Shown: positions 42,067-50,290 of the stretch, piece after piece
How positions within the stretch are numbered: the first letter of the stretch is position 1
Layout of the letters: each line of letters begins with the position of its first letter
NCBI GenBank assembly: GCA_021774875.1
Contig: JAJFIP010000328.1
Coordinates: forward strand, 1-50,661
Length of the DNA stretch: 50,661 bases
Reading direction: 5' to 3'
Source of the DNA: Emcibacter sp.
Lineage (GTDB): Bacteria > Pseudomonadota > Alphaproteobacteria > Sphingomonadales > Emcibacteraceae
The notes under the pieces: generated by a model
Databases searched by the model: none
Told to the model about the DNA's origin: nothing
The model's input: only the letters and a program-made list of their open reading frames with translations
Made by a program: the position numbers and the translations under genes

Positions 42067-43614
42067 ATGACAGCCCTCTCTCCTTCTGCCGCTGTTGCCG
42101 TGATCGGTGCCGGAACCATGGGTGCCGGAATTGTGCAGGTCGCCGCCACGGCAGGACATAGGGTTTATCTCTTCGATACTTCCGAGGAAGCCATCGACAA
42201 GGGACTGGCCCAGATAGAAATATTCCTTGAGAGGTCCGTGGCCAAAGGCCGGATAGATGATGATGAGTGCAGGGCAATATTGGATCGCATCCACCGCTGC
42301 AACAAATTGTCAGACCTCGCGCCTGCCAAACTGGTCATTGAAGCTATCGTGGAAAATATTGACATCAAGCGATCTGTATTCAGTGACCTGGAAGACATCC
42401 TCAGCGAAGATGCCATTCTCGCCTCAAATACATCGTCCATTTCCATCACTGAAATCGCCGCCAAACTGAAACGCCCGGAGCGGGTAGTGGGGATGCATTT
42501 CTTTAACCCGGCCCCGATCATGAAGCTGGTGGAAATCATTCACGGGCTGGCTACTGATTCCCAAGTAGCTGAGACCGCCTATGATACGGCTGAAAAATGG
42601 GGCAAAAAGGTAGTTCATGCCAAATCCACCCCCGGCTTTATCGTCAATCGGGTGGCGCGTCCATTTTATTCCGAAGCCCTGCGTATTTTGCAGGAAGGCG
42701 GGGCCGACATCCCAACCATTGATAGCTGCATCAGAGAAGCCGGTGGGTTCCGCATGGGGCCATTTGAGTTGATGGATCTGATCGGCAATGATGTAAATTT
42801 TTCTGTCACAAAGTCTGTTTATGACGCCTACTATCAGGATCCGCGCTACCGCCCGAATTTAATTCAACAGGAACAGGTTGCCGCAGGCCGCCTGGGCCGC
42901 AAATCCGGTCAGGGATATTATGACTACTGCGAAGGTGCCGCCAAACCCGAAGCCATAACCGCAGATGCCGCCCCCGCCCCATCTGAAATAACAGTCATAG
43001 GTGTGAATCCTCTTCTTGCACCTTTAATTGAATTGGCAAGCGAAGCCGGAATGACAATCAATGAAAAAGTCATAGATGAAAATGATGAAATAGAAATCTT
43101 TATCGAAGGTATGTGTGGATTCAAAATAGATAATTTCTACTTGCTCTTGTCAGAGGGTGATACTGCTACGGAAAAAACTGATTTTCTTGGTAAACCCACC
43201 ATAAATTTTGACCTCGCCCTTGATTATAAAGCTGCTGCCCGCATAGCTATCGCCAAGGGAGATCAGGTTTCAAAAGATGATCTATTAAAAGCCGTTGGCT
43301 TCTTTCAGGCTCTGGACAAAAAAGTTTCTGTCATTGATGACTGTCCGGGCCTGATCGTGATGCGTATCGTCTCCATGCTGTCTAATGAAGGCAGTGATGC
43401 TGTTTACCAGGGCGTCACAAGTCCTGAAGGCATTGATATTGCTATGGAGAATGGCGTAAATTATCCAAGAGGCCCCATGCGCTGGGCGCAAGACATTGGT
43501 CTTGATCACATTGAAACAGTATTATGTAACCTGCAAAATTTTTACGGTGAAGATCGTTACAGATCATCCCCTTTAATCAAAAGGGCTGTATATGCGGGAA
43601 AGACTATAATATGA
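42067..43614 (+). CDS. paaH: 3-hydroxyadipyl-CoA dehydrogenase
   Basis: 515 residues. NAD-dependent 3-hydroxyacyl-CoA dehydrogenase: VAVIGAGTMGAGIVQVAATAGHRVYLFD, EAIVENIDIKRSVF, ASNTSSISITEIAAKLKRPERVVGMHFFNPAPIMKLVEII, then two C-terminal domains (GFIVNRVARPFYSEALRILQEGGADIPTIDSCIREAGGFRMGPFELMDLIGND and the second VIDDCPGLIVMRIVSM). Preceded by AAAGGA. The stop overlaps the paaI start (ATGA). Base composition falls midway: a sampled line near 42500 has 52% GC and one near 43040 only 37%. Confidence 0.95.
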   Translation: MTALSPSAAVAVIGAGTMGAGIVQVAATAGHRVYLFDTSEEAIDKGLAQIEIFLERSVAKGRIDDDECRAILDRIHRCNKLSDLAPAKLVIEAIVENIDIKRSVFSDLEDILSEDAILASNTSSISITEIAAKLKRPERVVGMHFFNPAPIMKLVEIIHGLATDSQVAETAYDTAEKWGKKVVHAKSTPGFIVNRVARPFYSEALRILQEGGADIPTIDSCIREAGGFRMGPFELMDLIGNDVNFSVTKSVYDAYYQDPRYRPNLIQQEQVAAGRLGRKSGQGYYDYCEGAAKPEAITADAAPAPSEITVIGVNPLLAPLIELASEAGMTINEKVIDENDEIEIFIEGMCGFKIDNFYLLLSEGDTATEKTDFLGKPTINFDLALDYKAAARIAIAKGDQVSKDDLLKAVGFFQALDKKVSVIDDCPGLIVMRIVSMLSNEGSDAVYQGVTSPEGIDIAMENGVNYPRGPMRWAQDIGLDHIETVLCNLQNFYGEDRYRSSPLIKRAVYAGKTII

Positions 43615-44045
43615 CCGAAGAAATAGCCCAGCAGATAGCAGAAGTTTTCAACAATCGTCGCACCTTCGACAGACATCTTGGATTTGAATTGGTCAGTATG
43701 GGTGTTGGCACTGCTGTCATGAAAGTGAAAATTACCGAAGACATGGTCAATATGTACGGCAGCACCCACGGCGGTGTTGTTTTTGGCCTTGCTGATGCGG
43801 TCTTTGCCTATGCCTGCAACAGTCAGAATATTGTGTCAGTAGCATCGGGCTGCTCTATAGAATATCTGGCGCCGTCTTATCCCGGTGACATTTTGACCGC
43901 GACCGGAGAATTTCGGGGCGGACGAGGCAAGCAGGGCATATATGATATTATGGTCACCAACCAGAATAAACAATTGATTGCCACCTTCCGGGGCAAATCA
44001 CATTCCACCAAAGAAAAAATATTAGGAGATACCCCCCATGAGTGA
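43611..44045 (+). CDS. paaI: Hydroxyphenylacetyl-CoA thioesterase
   Basis: 144 residues, hotdog fold. VNMYGSTHGGVVFGLADAVFAYACN carries the usual catalytic Asn/His-Gly-Gly/Asp of PaaI, and GRGKQGIYDIMVTNQNKQLIATFRGKSHSTKE is the late strand region. It rescues CoA from dead-end thioesters made by premature ring oxidation. Overlaps paaH by 4 bases and paaJ by 8, in one operon. Confidence 0.95.
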   Translation: MTEEIAQQIAEVFNNRRTFDRHLGFELVSMGVGTAVMKVKITEDMVNMYGSTHGGVVFGLADAVFAYACNSQNIVSVASGCSIEYLAPSYPGDILTATGEFRGGRGKQGIYDIMVTNQNKQLIATFRGKSHSTKEKILGDTPHE

Positions 44046-45255
44046 CACAATGAGAGACGCTTTTATCTGTGATGCCATCAGAACCCCCATTGGCCGTTAC
44101 GGCGGCGCACTATCCTCTGTTCGCACAGATGATCTGGCCGCAATCCCCCTCACAGCATTGATGGAACGAAACCCGGATGTGGACTGGGGCCAGGTGGACG
44201 ATCTGATCATGGGCTGCGTCAATCAGGCCGGGGAAGACAACCGCAATGTGGCCCGCATGAGTGCCCTGCTGTCCGGCCTGCCGCCATCAGTTCCGGGAAC
44301 GACCATAAACCGTCTGTGTGGCTCCGGCATGGATGCCACCGGCATGGCCGCGCGCGCCATCAAGGCCGGTGAAGCTGACATGGTGATCTCTGGCGGTGTG
44401 GAATGTATGTCCCGCGCCCCCTTCGTCACCGGCAAAGCTGATACGGCCTTTTCCCGTAAAGTGGAAACTTTTGACACCACCATTGGCTGGCGTTTCGTCA
44501 ACCGGATAATGAAAAAACAATATGGCATCGACAGTATGCCGGAAACCGCTGAAAATGTTGCCGAAGAGTTCAATATTTCCCGCGCAGATCAGGATTTATT
44601 CGCTTTCCGATCGCAACAGAAAACCGCCGCTGCTCAGGAAGCCGGACGTTTTGATGATGAAATTATTCCCGTTATCATCCCCCAAAGAAAAGGCGATCCA
44701 AAAATTGTCACTATTGATGAGCATCCCCGTGCCAGCACCACATTGGAAGCTCTGGGAAAGCTGCGCGCCCCTTTTCGAGAAGGCGGGACTGTTACGGCTG
44801 GTAATGCGTCCGGTGTCAATGACGGAGCCTGTGCTATTTTGCTCAGTACTGGCGATGCAGCTGAAAAAAATGGCCTGACCCCGAAAGCCCGCGTGGTCGG
44901 TATGGCCACTGTCGGATTAGAGCCGCGGATCATGGGATTTGGCCCGGCCCCGGCAACCAAGAAAGTTCTGGCCCAAACCGGACTGACCATCGATCATATG
45001 GATGTCATTGAACTGAATGAAGCTTTTGCATCGCAAGGACTGGCGGTCCTGCGTGATCTTGGTCTGCCTGATGATGCGGCCCATATAAACCCCAACGGCG
45101 GGGCGATCTCCCTTGGTCATCCGCTGGGCATGAGCGGTGCGCGCCTGATCACCACTGCCATGTATGAATTGCATAGGCGAAATGGCCGTTACGCGCTGTG
45201 CACCATGTGTATTGGTGTCGGTCAGGGCATCGCCATGATCATTGAAAGGGTTTAG
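44038..45255 (+). CDS. paaJ: 3-oxoadipyl-CoA/3-oxo-5,6-dehydrosuberyl-CoA thiolase
   Basis: 405 residues. Thiolase motifs are NRLCGSGMDATGMAARAI with the nucleophile Cys near residue 95, ISGGVECMSRAPF, NPNGGAISLGHPLGMSGARL and the final CTMCIGVGQGIAMIIERV. It cleaves the last pathway intermediates to acetyl-CoA and succinyl-CoA. AGGAG lies before the ATG at 44038. It is the last gene of paaGHIJ and converges on yccF with 4 bases between stops. pcaF of the beta-ketoadipate pathway is a close relative. Confidence 0.94.
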   Translation: MSDTMRDAFICDAIRTPIGRYGGALSSVRTDDLAAIPLTALMERNPDVDWGQVDDLIMGCVNQAGEDNRNVARMSALLSGLPPSVPGTTINRLCGSGMDATGMAARAIKAGEADMVISGGVECMSRAPFVTGKADTAFSRKVETFDTTIGWRFVNRIMKKQYGIDSMPETAENVAEEFNISRADQDLFAFRSQQKTAAAQEAGRFDDEIIPVIIPQRKGDPKIVTIDEHPRASTTLEALGKLRAPFREGGTVTAGNASGVNDGACAILLSTGDAAEKNGLTPKARVVGMATVGLEPRIMGFGPAPATKKVLAQTGLTIDHMDVIELNEAFASQGLAVLRDLGLPDDAAHINPNGGAISLGHPLGMSGARLITTAMYELHRRNGRYALCTMCIGVGQGIAMIIERV

Positions 45256-45259
45256 AGGC

Positions 45260-45679
45260 CTAGTAACGGGAGGCTGGAATATCATCCATATTGATGACGA
45301 TCTTGCCAATGGGGGCAAGAGCCAAGCCGGCCAGTTTCAGATGCTGAAAGGCAAAGGGTATGCCGATGATAGTAACGGCCAGAATGACAGCCCAAAAGGC
45401 ATGACCAAGGGCCAGCCATATGCCACCAAATATAAACCAGATGATATTGCCGATAACCCCCAGAGGTCCGGTGCCAATATCCTCATGCCCGGACAATACT
45501 TCCCTGTTTACCGCTTCCCTGCCAAAAGGCAGCAAACTAAGGTGGGCCATATTTAAAGCGGCCACAAACCACGGCAGTCCAATAATGGTAATTGCCATCA
45601 GGAAAGCCACCATAACCCAACCAACGGCCATGAAAAAACCGCCAAAAATCAGCCATAAAATATTCAAGATCAAAGACAT
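45260..45679 (-). CDS. yccF: YccF domain membrane protein
   Basis: 139 residues with paired repeats: LILNILWLIFGGFFMAVGWVMVAFLMAITIIGLPWFVAALNMAHLSLLPFGREAV and IGNIIWFIFGGIWLALGHAFWAVILAVTIIGIPFAFQHLKLAGLALAPIG, about four hydrophobic helices. This internal duplication is the DUF307/YccF pattern. Function unknown. GATGGTAAT precedes the ATG. Convergent with paaJ. Confidence 0.92.
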   Translation of the reverse strand: MSLILNILWLIFGGFFMAVGWVMVAFLMAITIIGLPWFVAALNMAHLSLLPFGREAVNREVLSGHEDIGTGPLGVIGNIIWFIFGGIWLALGHAFWAVILAVTIIGIPFAFQHLKLAGLALAPIGKIVINMDDIPASRY

Positions 45680-45765
45680 ATTACCATCCAGAAATTATGT
45701 GATTAACCCGACTACCCTCGGAGTTCATATGGGTGATAATAAATTAAATACAAGCGATAGTCTTC

Positions 45766-45796
45766 TGGACTGGATATATCTAAATCCAGCAGTCCA
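45766..45796. terminator. Stem-loop after the sulfotransferase gene
   Basis: TGGACTGGAT (45766-45775) can pair with ATCCAG-CAG-TCCA (45784-45796) apart from a 3-base bulge, with an 8-base loop. It lies just beyond the stop of the minus-strand sulfotransferase gene. No U run follows, so function is uncertain. Confidence 0.4.
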
Positions 45797-45798
45797 CA

Positions 45799-46701
45799 CT
45801 AAATTTTATGCCAGTGGCTCAGATCCCTGTTGAGCAACTCAGATAATTTATCTATCTCGGGACGAAGCTTGACCTTAAGACCCTGGACGATATCTTCCGG
45901 CAAAGCCCCACGTTTTTCATTTGAGGTATTCAGTTTCTGGATATTATTTTTAATTTTATTTCTGATTGATAAGGGAAATAAAGCTTTAGCGACACTAGAA
46001 ACCCAAGGGGAAGGATTGCGTACCAAACTGTCCATCAGCCTCTTGCTCCGCATACTTTCATTGGCATTGATGACTTCAAAACCCACATCAATATCGGGGT
46101 CGATTGCCAGAAACCGGCATGTATCCTGAAATACCTGCCGGGTATCTTGCTTTAGATCATCAAAAATATTAATTTTAATCTGTTCTGGCCCGAAATATTT
46201 CTGAAAACGCTTGATTTGATCGCTGAACTTGACAAAATCAAGATATAACAAGGTTTTCTTCCATTCAAAGTTTTCTGGCATATTTATCCCCTGCGCCCGA
46301 TCTGATTCAGCCGCCAGAGCTTCTCTGATGTCTGATAGGGGTTCGCCACCGACATACATCACCTGGCTATGATGGGAGGGTATTACATCAACAGGATTGC
46401 GAATATGAATGAGAATTTTTGCATCCGGGCTGAAGGCCTTAATTCTTTCGGCAGCACCTTGCGAGAAGAGATAAAAAACAGAGGACTCACCAATGATTTT
46501 TTCATTGCCCACTCCGTCAAATAATCTGTCATATCTATCCCAGTCTAAAGCCGGGTTGCCTGCCTCAAGCAAATCATTGGCGAAATAATGGGGCTCCTTT
46601 GCAGCCATATACACCTCAGGATGGCGTCTCAGATAGGTATCCATTGCTGTGGTGCCACTTTTTGCCGCGCCGACAATGAAAAAATTTGGCTTATGTTTCA
46701 T
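45799..46701 (-). CDS. Sulfotransferase family protein
   Basis: 300 residues from the ATG at 46701; the tracked 46782 start adds an unlikely leader. PAPS-binding loop PNFFIVGAAKSGTTAMDTYLRRHPEVYMA near the N-terminus, with the expected LIHIRNPVDVIPSHHSQV 3'-phosphate motif. The rest (LLYLDFVKFSDQIKRFQKYFGPEQIKINIFDDLKQDTRQVFQDTCRFLAI) is the helical sulfotransferase half. It probably sulfates a carbohydrate. It is AT-rich and divergent from a polysaccharide flippase, which supports a surface-glycan substrate. Confidence 0.9.
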   Translation of the reverse strand: MKHKPNFFIVGAAKSGTTAMDTYLRRHPEVYMAAKEPHYFANDLLEAGNPALDWDRYDRLFDGVGNEKIIGESSVFYLFSQGAAERIKAFSPDAKILIHIRNPVDVIPSHHSQVMYVGGEPLSDIREALAAESDRAQGINMPENFEWKKTLLYLDFVKFSDQIKRFQKYFGPEQIKINIFDDLKQDTRQVFQDTCRFLAIDPDIDVGFEVINANESMRSKRLMDSLVRNPSPWVSSVAKALFPLSIRNKIKNNIQKLNTSNEKRGALPEDIVQGLKVKLRPEIDKLSELLNRDLSHWHKI

Positions 46702-46951
46702 TTTATCCCAATTCTTTTTTTGGTCGTTAATTCGAGTGGTACTGGATAGCGATAAATAACAGGAAACCATTAATAAAATCAAAAAGATATTGTCTGAAAG
46801 TATTAGAAATGCCTATTCTACCCCGGATGCTGAAATTCCAAAGAATATTTTTCTTGTACCTGAAAGATTCTGAGTTTAGTTTCAGTTCCTAGGCAACATA
46901 GTCATAGTTATGTAATTTAACCCGGTAAAAATTATTTAAAAGCCAAATTCA

Positions 46952-48430
46952 ATGCCATCAGAAAAAACTCCTTCTTTATCCGAAGAAATATTAAAAGGCA
47001 CCAAATGGTACGTTGCCATGAGGTGGAGCATAAAGGGGTTGGGATTCATAAGTTCAGCTGTTTTGGCAAGGTTGCTGATACCAGAGGATTTTGGCCTTGT
47101 TGCCATGGTCATGGTTATTTTCGGTCTGGTGAGTTTATTATTTGATTTTGGTGTTAATTGGGCACTTATTCAGAATAACAAAGCCACTGACGCCCATTTT
47201 CATACCGCATGGACAATTCGTCTTTTGCAGGCTTTGGTCATCTCCATATTATTGGCCATGCTTTCCCCTTTTATTGCTGATTTTTACGATGATGTCAGAA
47301 TGGAAATCATCTGCCAGATTATGGCTCTGGCCACCTTGATCAGAGGCTTTGAAAATATTGGCACTATCAAACTCCAGAAAGAAATGAAGTTTGCCAAGGA
47401 TTTTTTATATAATGTGGCTCCGAAATTTTTTTCAATCTTCGTCACCATCAGCCTTGCTTTCTATTACAGAACTTATATGGCTTTAGTAGTAACCATAGTC
47501 ATGGGCAATTTAATTGTCGTTATTACAAGTTATCTTATGGTTAACTTCAGACCCAAATTTTCTTTTGAAAAAATATCTGACATCTGGGGATTCTCTCAAT
47601 GGATACTTGTCCGCAATATCGCACAATATATAAGCTTGCGTGGTGACATGATTTTCCTGTCAGTATTAACGACCCCTACTAAAATAGGCTATTATAAATG
47701 GGGCAGTGAACTCTCCTCCCTGACCATCTCTGAAATTCAAAATCCTTTTACCAGGGTATTGTTACCCGGTCTTGCCAAAATAAAAGATGATCATGACCGA
47801 CTTATTGGTGCCTATTTGAAGGCCCTGGGCATGATGACTTTGGCTGCCGTGCCAATTGCGCTCGGGTTTGGGTCCGTGGCAAGTGAATTAATCCCTATTT
47901 TTCTGGGCGGTGGTGATAAATGGATGCCCGTAGTCCCCATATTGGAAGGCTTGGTATTTTATGCCATGACCACATCTATGTATAGTATTTCCGGCAACCT
48001 GCTGACCGTGTCCGGGAATGTTAAATACACCGCATATATGTTCTGGGTACAGGCATTGGTTACGATGGCAATTCTTTACCCGGCATTTAATCTGGCTGGC
48101 CTGACCGGTGTCGCCTACTCAAGAGCAGCCAGTGGCATACTCATGTTCTTTGTTGTGAGTTTATTGACAGTCAAAAAATGTCAGGTGGATTTCAGTCAAA
48201 TAATAAGCGTAATCTGGCGACACGTTCTGTCCGGTTTGGTAATGTATGTTATTCTGATCTATGGATTTGATTTATGGGATGTTGAAAAATGGATAAAACT
48301 AATCTGTAAAATCATCACCGGAGCCACATTATATGTATCCATATTGCTCGGCCTATGGTGGCTATCGGGAAAACCGGATTCCGCAGAACTGGCTCTTATG
48401 AACCGGGTTATAAAAAAAATACCTTTTTAA
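46952..48430 (+). CDS. Lipopolysaccharide/exopolysaccharide flippase (Wzx/MOP superfamily)
   Basis: 492 residues, about 12-14 helices. The N-terminal GTKWYVAMRWSIKGLGFISSAVLARLLIPEDFGLVAMVMVIFGLVSLLFDFGVNWALIQN is the typical oligosaccharide flippase start, and GYYKWGSELSSLTISEIQNPFTRVLLPGLAKIKDD the family middle. It moves lipid-linked glycans across the inner membrane. A sampled line is 33% GC, well below the paa genes. It pairs with the divergent sulfotransferase as a small surface-glycan islet. Confidence 0.9.
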   Translation: MPSEKTPSLSEEILKGTKWYVAMRWSIKGLGFISSAVLARLLIPEDFGLVAMVMVIFGLVSLLFDFGVNWALIQNNKATDAHFHTAWTIRLLQALVISILLAMLSPFIADFYDDVRMEIICQIMALATLIRGFENIGTIKLQKEMKFAKDFLYNVAPKFFSIFVTISLAFYYRTYMALVVTIVMGNLIVVITSYLMVNFRPKFSFEKISDIWGFSQWILVRNIAQYISLRGDMIFLSVLTTPTKIGYYKWGSELSSLTISEIQNPFTRVLLPGLAKIKDDHDRLIGAYLKALGMMTLAAVPIALGFGSVASELIPIFLGGGDKWMPVVPILEGLVFYAMTTSMYSISGNLLTVSGNVKYTAYMFWVQALVTMAILYPAFNLAGLTGVAYSRAASGILMFFVVSLLTVKKCQVDFSQIISVIWRHVLSGLVMYVILIYGFDLWDVEKWIKLICKIITGATLYVSILLGLWWLSGKPDSAELALMNRVIKKIPF

Positions 48431-48447
48431 ATTCATGACCCTGATTT

Positions 48448-49062
48448 TCAGCCGGGCAGATTATCACTATCCAGCGCCATAAAGCCACTAAGGAATATTT
48501 CAACGGCAAGGTCCGCAAATTGTTCCTGATTGATGGCTCCGTCTTTACGGAACCAGATATATGTCCAGTTTATCATGCCGAGGAACGCCATTGTTATAGG
48601 CTTTTTATAATCTTTCGATTTTTCGAGAGACGGATTGAGTTCCAAAATAAGCTTGGCCACCGTATTTACCACCTGATCCTGCAAATTTTTAATCTCCTCA
48701 CGCATGTGATCCGGCAGACAGCCCCGGTCATTGAGTAGAATAACATGCTTTGATCCGGCATTAACGTAGATTTTCATAAATTTGCGAGCCAGTGTGCGGA
48801 ATTTTTGTCGGGGGCTGCCCTCACAGGCTAACGCTGCCTCTGCCATCGCAACAAGTTCCGTCACATGCAGACGCATAATATCATACAGGATAGCTTCCTT
48901 GGACGGATAATAATGATAAAGCCATGACTTTGACGCATTGCAGGCGGTGGCCAATTCAGAAATAGATGACCTTGCATAGCCTTTGTCAGCAAATAATTCT
49001 GCGGCTTTATTCAGGATATTACGACGCCGGTCGCCATAATCCTCTGCTTGTTTTCGGGCCAT
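48448..49062 (-). CDS. TetR family regulator, probable paa regulator
   Basis: 204 residues. The helix-turn-helix is ILNKAAELFADKGYARSSISELATACNASKSWLYHYYPSKEAIL. The C-terminal ligand domain ends FADLAVEIFLSGFMAL. Its upstream region has GGTCAA-AGA-TTGACC and an ACCGAACATCCGGT dyad (49124-49149). The paaN/paaG promoter carries ACCGAACGGT. This shared motif suggests it is a PaaR-like repressor responding to phenylacetyl-CoA, but that is inference. It is separated from paaJ by the yccF/sulfotransferase/flippase insert. Confidence 0.85.
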   Translation of the reverse strand: MARKQAEDYGDRRRNILNKAAELFADKGYARSSISELATACNASKSWLYHYYPSKEAILYDIMRLHVTELVAMAEAALACEGSPRQKFRTLARKFMKIYVNAGSKHVILLNDRGCLPDHMREEIKNLQDQVVNTVAKLILELNPSLEKSKDYKKPITMAFLGMINWTYIWFRKDGAINQEQFADLAVEIFLSGFMALDSDNLPG

Positions 49063-49123
49063 CTTCAGTAAATCTTTATTATGGATAAAATAATCAACAC
49101 ATCTTATCTATAAATGGCCGAAA

Positions 49124-49149
49124 GGTCAAAGATTGACCGAACATCCGGT
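49124..49149. promoter_or_regulatory. Overlapping TetR-type dyads upstream of the TetR gene
   Basis: GGTCAA-AGA-TTGACC (49124-49138) is a perfect 15-base dyad and overlaps ACCG-N6-CGGT (49136-49149). A GCCGAAAGGT just left (49117-49126) matches ACCGAACGGT at 41168 in 8 of 10 positions. Confidence 0.55.
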
Positions 49150-49183
49150 TAATATTGTCATAATTTGAAAAATAAGAGAAATT

Positions 49184-49504
49184 TCAGGATTTTTTGGTGC
49201 TATCCAGCCCTATTTTATCGGCATGATCCTTTAATTTAAGATCATCTCCTACTAATAGTACCAGACCGTAAAAAGGACGGTTGGCCCATGCTACTTCAAC
49301 GGCATAATCATTAAGCTCCTGAACATCCAGCAGGAAATGATGTTCTTCCTTGATATCAATATCCAGCTTCATCAATGCACCAGCTGTTGATATATTTGCC
49401 ACCTGGCAGGGATATTTTTTTCCATCAACCGTCGCCACAGCATCCCATAGCACGTCAATGCGGTCATCAACTCGCTTTTGATTTTCATCAGGTTTTTTAA
49501 ACAT
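49184..49504 (-). CDS. PilZ domain protein, probable cyclic-di-GMP binder
   Basis: 106 residues. The two PilZ signatures are present: RxxxR as KRVDDRIDV near residue 10 and (D/N)xSxxG as VANISTAGALMKLDIDI. Both are needed for cyclic-di-GMP binding. It lies between two TetR genes, transcribed the same way, and has its own AGAGATGACTT site. Its output partner is unknown; a surface or motility target is possible given the neighbouring glycan genes. Confidence 0.88.
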   Translation of the reverse strand: MFKKPDENQKRVDDRIDVLWDAVATVDGKKYPCQVANISTAGALMKLDIDIKEEHHFLLDVQELNDYAVEVAWANRPFYGLVLLVGDDLKLKDHADKIGLDSTKKS

Positions 49505-49587
49505 AAGTCATCTCTGTATTTCTACTAATATTGTGACCGCATATTAAAATAAATATATTACCAAAAGAAAAATTTTTGACCCTAATC

Positions 49588-50202
49588 CTAATTTTTTACG
49601 CCTTCTGTGACAATCAGCAGCACCTGAGTGATCAGTTCTTCGTGATTTAGCTCACCTTCATCCCGGTACCAAGCGGAAATACCGTTGAGGGCATCAAACA
49701 ATAATATAGCAATAATGGTTGGGTTGCATTCCCGGATTGAACCATCACGTCCCCCCCTGCCAATAATTTCACGTACCCTATGTTCGATGGCGCGATGCAT
49801 TTTCAGGCTTGCTTTGCGGGCTTGTGCGTCTTCGCGCTGTCCCCGGTGACGGATATGACAACGGATGATGTCATCGGTAACGATTTCCACATAGCCCTCG
49901 ATAAATTTCCTTAACTGGACAAAGCCACACTCCTCTATTGCCGTTACCGTATCCAACAGACCATTGATTCGCCTGCTGGCCACCTCTTCACATTTAATCA
50001 GGATGTCTTCTTTGTTTTTGATGTAATAATACAGGGTCGGCTTGGTCACCTTATGCAAGCGTGCAATATCATCTAACGATGTCTTGTAATAGCCCTTTTC
50101 CATGAAGGCCGCCGCCGCATGACGCAATATGGCATCCAGTTTAATCTGTCTTTTTTCTGCCCGACTAGGGGCGGGCCTTGAGAGTTTTACTTTTTTGATC
50201 AT
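49588..50202 (-). CDS. TetR family transcriptional regulator
   Basis: 204 residues from the ATG at 50202, which follows GGCAAGG; the tracked start at 50250 overlaps the operator-like palindrome and has no ribosome site. The helix-turn-helix is KLDAILRHAAAAFMEKGYYKTSLDDIARLHKVTKPTLYYYIKNKEDIL. The C-terminal half resembles fatty-acid/CoA-responsive TetR proteins. It is divergent from a thiolase gene, its likeliest target, with a 16-base palindrome between them. Confidence 0.85.
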   Translation of the reverse strand: MIKKVKLSRPAPSRAEKRQIKLDAILRHAAAAFMEKGYYKTSLDDIARLHKVTKPTLYYYIKNKEDILIKCEEVASRRINGLLDTVTAIEECGFVQLRKFIEGYVEIVTDDIIRCHIRHRGQREDAQARKASLKMHRAIEHRVREIIGRGGRDGSIRECNPTIIAILLFDALNGISAWYRDEGELNHEELITQVLLIVTEGVKN

Positions 50203-50241
50203 CTTATCTGCCTTGCCAATTCGGTTAATCATATCTATATT

Positions 50242-50257
50242 GTTACCCATGAGTAAC
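50242..50257. promoter_or_regulatory. TetR-type operator palindrome before the thiolase gene
   Basis: GTTACCCATGAGTAAC is symmetric in 14 of 16 positions (GTTAC-N6-GTAAC). It lies between the divergent TetR and thiolase genes, the usual location of a TetR operator. Confidence 0.7.
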
Positions 50258-50290
50258 TTAAACTCAACATATTTTTAGGAGAATATCAAA

